A stretch of DNA of 64,000 nt. Origin: JARKQH01 sp964631605 (GTDB taxonomy: Bacteria > Verrucomicrobiota > Verrucomicrobiia > Limisphaerales > UBA8199). The stretch covers positions 62,001-126,000 of the forward strand of contig CAZVYG010000001.1 of NCBI GenBank assembly GCA_964631605.1, written 5' to 3'. Of the stretch, positions 60,903 to 64,000 are shown piece after piece (the stretch's first letter is position 1; each line of letters begins with the position of its first letter). The notes below the pieces were generated by a model. The model made no database searches. It saw only the letters and a program-made list of their open reading frames with translations, and was not told the DNA's origin. Made by a program: the position numbers and the translations under genes.

Positions 60903-63734
60903 TTACTGCACTTCGGATTTCACCCGGTAAAACAAGCCGGCCGCAGGCGGATTGGTGTGGATGACCGTCTTGAGGCTGCCATTGCCCGCCACGGTTTCCA
61001 GGGTGGTCCAGTTGGTAGAGCCCAGCGCCGCGGTGTGCTGGACCACGTAGTTAAGGCCCTGCACTGTCTGGAACGAGAACGAGAAGGTCGAGCCGGTGTG
61101 AACCGGATTGAGCAACGCAACCGGCAGGGCAACGACCGGTTCGGGCGCGGCCGTAATGACGAGGTTGTCCACCTCGCCGTACTGCACCATCCCGCCGCGA
61201 ATGGCGCCAATACGCAGCGTTCCCACCGGGCTGACCACGTTGCGCCAAACCAAACCCTGACCCACCAGGGCGTTGTCCACTTTCAGATCAAAAGTCCCCA
61301 CCAGCGGCCCGCTGACATAACAGATCATTTGGACATGATGCCAGTCGGCATCCAGTGCCGTCACCGGCACCCAGGCGGTGCGGTTGTAGTAGTTCAAGGC
61401 GTTCGTGCCCCACATGATGAACGGCCCCTGCGTTCCGCCACCGGTGCTCGCCGAGTTCAGCGACAGGTCCAACGTCCGCACGTCCATCGAAGACACCCGC
61501 GCGTCCAGATCAAGGGTCACGGTGCCCGCGGAAACCGGCGAGAAGTGCAACAAATCGGTGTAATCCGTGCCCATTTGCATGCGCCGCAGCACCTTGCCAT
61601 GCACCCCATCGCCCAGGTCCACAATCTCGGCCGGCTCCACGGCTGGCGCCCAATAGTAATCGGCGTTGGTTACGGCGGTGAGATAACCGACCGGATACAA
61701 CAAATCATCCGTGAAGCCGCCGGAGTCAAAGATCGTGATCGGGTCCACGGTCGCGTAAAGAAGCAGCGTCGCCCGTGTCGGCCCCGCTCCGTTGCTGGCC
61801 GTGATTTCCACCGTGTGGCGGCCCGCGCCCAAGGGACCGTAGGAAACCTGCAAGTCGGTGGGCGACCCCGTGACGGTCAGACCGCTGGACACATTCGAGC
61901 CGTTGACCAGCACCGAAATGTCCGAAGCGGAGATGGGCAGCACGGACATCACCTCGAACTGCAGGCTCCGGGTGGGGGGCACCACCGCGTACGAAGCGGG
62001 ACTGATGTTGGTAATGGTTGGGGTCGGGAACGCATTAGGGTCTTCCGGCGCGGCCGTAATCACCAGGTTGTCAATGCGGCCGTACTCAGGCACGGGGCCC
62101 GAGCTGTGGGCCTGGTAGCCGACCCGACTGAGAGGTGTGCCCGGAACGGCATTCCGCCACAAGACTTTTTCAGCCACCGGCGTGTTGTTAATCAGAATAT
62201 CAAACCGTCCCGCCGCTGCGCCGCTTAAATAGTTGATGATTTTGCAATGGTGCCAGGTGTCCGGCAGATCGGCCACCGGGACCCAGGCCGCGCTCGCGGT
62301 GCTGTAATAAGCCAGCTTTCCACCAACGGCGCCCCAGGCCACGTGACTCGCCCAGTCACCGGTGGCGGGCATCAGCGCCAGATCGAAAGTCCGGGCGGCG
62401 GTGGTGGACACCCACGCATCAAACTCGATGGTGATCACCCCGGAGGAGACCGGCCAGAATTGGAGATAATCGGTCCGCGAGGTGCCGGTGTTCATCCGCT
62501 CGAGGGCTTTGCCGTGCTCGCCGTCGCCGACGTCCACGACGGTCGAAGGTTCGGTCGCGGGCACCCAGGTGGCCGTGCCGTGCGTCACGGGCTGCAGCGG
62601 CCCCAAGGGGTACAACTCGTCGCTGGCAAACCCTTCCGAATCATACAAGGTAAACGGCGTGGTCGCGGTGTAGAATCTCCGCGTCAGACTCGCCGTGCCC
62701 GACGCGTTGGTGGCAGTCAGTACCATGTCATAAACGGTGTTGGCGACCAGGCCCGAATAGGTGACGCTCCGGTTCGTCTCCGGCCCGCTCACACTCAGTT
62801 GGGCGCTCACATCCGTCCCGTTCAGCGTCAGGCCGATATTCTCCGCGGCAATCGGGTCCAGCGCCACGACATTGAACTGGATTCCCTCCGCTGGAGGGTG
62901 AATCGCGTAGGGGCTCGGGCTGACATTCGCGAAGGCAGGACCACCCCAGGGGGCCAGCGAGACCGAGTCAAGATCAAATGGCCGGGGCTCGGTCGTCGTG
63001 CTGGCCTGGCAGCCAAAATGCAGGTAGGTGTGACTGTCGCCCGGCGACGACAGGTTGCGGAAACGGTGGGGCGTGCTGCTCTGGAAGGACACGCTGGTGG
63101 TTTCATCCAGGACCTTGACCGTGTAGGTGAGTTGGTCGGGCTTGACCACGACTTCGAAGGCATAGACATGGTTCGGAACCAGGGGTACCAGGGTGTCCAC
63201 ATGGTTCCCAAGCGTGAAGTTCCCCGTCCCGTCCACGTTGTCAAACACCCAGAAGGTCTTGCCGGCTACGGCCCCGCTGCTGTGGGCCGCCCCCGCCGCC
63301 ATGAGGGACCAACTGATGCTCGCGTCGGTGCTACCACCCAGGCGAGGGGCGTTTCGCGCAAAAAAGTGAATGCGATCATTGAAGGTTGTGAAGGCCGCGT
63401 CGAAATCGGCTTCGGTCAGGCGAAACTTCCAGCGAATGCGGTGCGGCGCGCCGACGCTGACGCCGCCGCCCGATTCATACTGGCGCATCAGGTTTCGATA
63501 ACTGCCCCCGGTGGCGTCGTAGTGAAGGTAAGGCGAGCCGTTGTCCAGGGGGCCGGAGGTCAAAATGGCGGGCGTGCCAATCGTTTGTTGCCAGCCGCCA
63601 ACCCAGCCGCCGCCGGCGCCGCCGGGATAGACCTGGTCGTCGAAGTTCGACTCGATGGCGCCCTGAGCCTGGTTCGAAGCCGCCAGCAACGCGGCCGAGG
63701 CAATGAGGGCTGGAAGAATGGTGTATTGTTTCAT
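60903..63734 (-). CDS. Secreted multidomain jelly-roll protein
   Basis: A 943-residue secreted protein without an obvious catalytic domain. Signal peptide (MKQYTILPALIASAALLAAS), a ~240-residue LamG-like domain (IESNFDDQVYPGGAGGG, RIRWKFRLTEADFD, PFDLDSVSLAPWGG), then two copies of an Ig-like plus jelly-roll unit: copy 1 has NVSPSPYAIHPPAEGI and DSEGFASDELYPLGPLQPVT, copy 2 has NISPASYAVVPPTRSLQFEV and DSGGFTDDLLYPVGYLTAVT, each ending YG-[RE]-[IV]-DNLVITAAPE. The last ~55 residues (GLNYVVQHTAALGSTNWTTL, AGLFYRVKSEV) are the C-terminal module also seen in two other proteins here. Carbohydrate binding is the likely role. It leads an apparent three-gene operon with the two BNR_4 genes. Confidence 0.8.
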   Translation of the reverse strand: MKQYTILPALIASAALLAASNQAQGAIESNFDDQVYPGGAGGGWVGGWQQTIGTPAILTSGPLDNGSPYLHYDATGGSYRNLMRQYESGGGVSVGAPHRIRWKFRLTEADFDAAFTTFNDRIHFFARNAPRLGGSTDASISWSLMAAGAAHSSGAVAGKTFWVFDNVDGTGNFTLGNHVDTLVPLVPNHVYAFEVVVKPDQLTYTVKVLDETTSVSFQSSTPHRFRNLSSPGDSHTYLHFGCQASTTTEPRPFDLDSVSLAPWGGPAFANVSPSPYAIHPPAEGIQFNVVALDPIAAENIGLTLNGTDVSAQLSVSGPETNRSVTYSGLVANTVYDMVLTATNASGTASLTRRFYTATTPFTLYDSEGFASDELYPLGPLQPVTHGTATWVPATEPSTVVDVGDGEHGKALERMNTGTSRTDYLQFWPVSSGVITIEFDAWVSTTAARTFDLALMPATGDWASHVAWGAVGGKLAYYSTASAAWVPVADLPDTWHHCKIINYLSGAAAGRFDILINNTPVAEKVLWRNAVPGTPLSRVGYQAHSSGPVPEYGRIDNLVITAAPEDPNAFPTPTITNISPASYAVVPPTRSLQFEVMSVLPISASDISVLVNGSNVSSGLTVTGSPTDLQVSYGPLGAGRHTVEITASNGAGPTRATLLLYATVDPITIFDSGGFTDDLLYPVGYLTAVTNADYYWAPAVEPAEIVDLGDGVHGKVLRRMQMGTDYTDLLHFSPVSAGTVTLDLDARVSSMDVRTLDLSLNSASTGGGTQGPFIMWGTNALNYYNRTAWVPVTALDADWHHVQMICYVSGPLVGTFDLKVDNALVGQGLVWRNVVSPVGTLRIGAIRGGMVQYGEVDNLVITAAPEPVVALPVALLNPVHTGSTFSFSFQTVQGLNYVVQHTAALGSTNWTTLETVAGNGSLKTVIHTNPPAAGLFYRVKSEVQ

Positions 63735-63795
63735 GGGAGTTGGATTTGGAGTTGGTTTGTTATGGTGCAGGGTTCCGGGAGTTTTCCTTTGGCGC

Positions 63796-64000
63796 TTAGG
63801 GAAGCTGGTCCAGTTCTTGAAAATACTGCATCTGACGGACGGGGCTGGGCGCTGTGGCGCTGATCTTCGACGTCAGCGGCCCCGGCCGGGCCCAACGAAC
63901 CGAGGTGTCGCCGAACAGGCGATTATAACCCCGTCCATCGTGGACGGGGTAAATGAAGGCGTTTTCGATGCCACCCCCTTGGTAGCCCACCACGCCCACG
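63796..64000 (-). CDS. Pseudopilin-like protein, C-terminal end (partial)
   Basis: The last ~67 residues of a gene that continues beyond the right edge. IENAFIYPVHDGRGYNRLF followed by GDTSVRW is a form of the C-terminal H-X9-DG region of verrucomicrobial pseudopilin-like proteins, here with a Thr in place of Gly after the Asp. The stop at 63796 lies 61 bp before the start of the jelly-roll gene on the same strand. The N-terminal FTLIELL part is outside the window. Confidence 0.7.
   Translation of the reverse strand, partial: VGVVGYQGGGIENAFIYPVHDGRGYNRLFGDTSVRWARPGPLTSKISATAPSPVRQMQYFQELDQLP

Overview
The window looks like chromosome of a GC-rich (by eye about 60-65% G+C) saccharolytic Verrucomicrobiota bacterium, most likely of the Pedosphaera/Limisphaerales type. 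That placement is inferred from gene content: many scattered secreted pseudopilin-like proteins with the motif FTLIELLVVIAIIAILAAM, secreted carbohydrate-active enzymes without SusC/SusD genes, twin-arginine enzymes, BNR-type secreted proteins and a shared short C-terminal module on several secreted proteins. A run of 10 N at 58182-58191 marks a scaffold join, so the source is a draft or metagenome assembly. No tRNA, rRNA, CRISPR array, phage or transposase was recognised.

Region 1 (1-23727) is a pectin / rhamnogalacturonan utilisation block. Eight minus-strand genes run GH78 rhamnosidase, DUF3826, PL1 pectate lyase, GH95, secreted sugar isomerase-like protein, a broken DUF4861 gene, a GH105-GH28 fusion and a partial FmdB-like zinc ribbon. 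Divergent to them are GH127 and a very unusual sialidase / FGE-like / sialidase / MORN protein. Convergent to that pair is a four-gene rhamnose operon (UroD-like methyltransferase, RhaT, RhaM, second GH78). Together these would debranch a rhamnose- and galacturonate-rich polymer outside the cytoplasm and import rhamnose.

Region 2 (24063-34238) holds a metal module: split FeoB (GTPase and permease as separate overlapping genes), a membrane-anchored DtxR-FeoA-FeoA protein, a divergent MntR-type repressor with a palindrome between the two start codons, and a small secreted Cys/His-rich protein. It also holds purF, four pseudopilin-like proteins and a secreted protein made of a duplicated domain.

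Region 3 (34326-51450) starts with a 1201-residue fusion of a diverged ELFV (glutamate) dehydrogenase with a degenerate DHH/DHHA1 phosphoesterase, the oddest protein here. It is followed by an ExeA-like ATPase, a GspB-like partner and a CPBP membrane protease, a GH116 enzyme, three response regulators without a kinase, a 1320-residue secreted repeat protein, HU with a clear terminator, and two unrecognised small proteins.

Region 4 (51487-64000) contains a GH106-like glycosidase, Hsp20, a DUF192 lipoprotein, two BNR_4 family secreted proteins (families that include rhamnose-glucuronate lyases), a multidomain jelly-roll protein sharing modules with them, and the end of a fifth pseudopilin-like protein. 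The best candidates for something undescribed are the ELFV-DHH fusion, the membrane-tethered DtxR-FeoA-FeoA regulator, and the sialidase-FGE-sialidase-MORN fusion.
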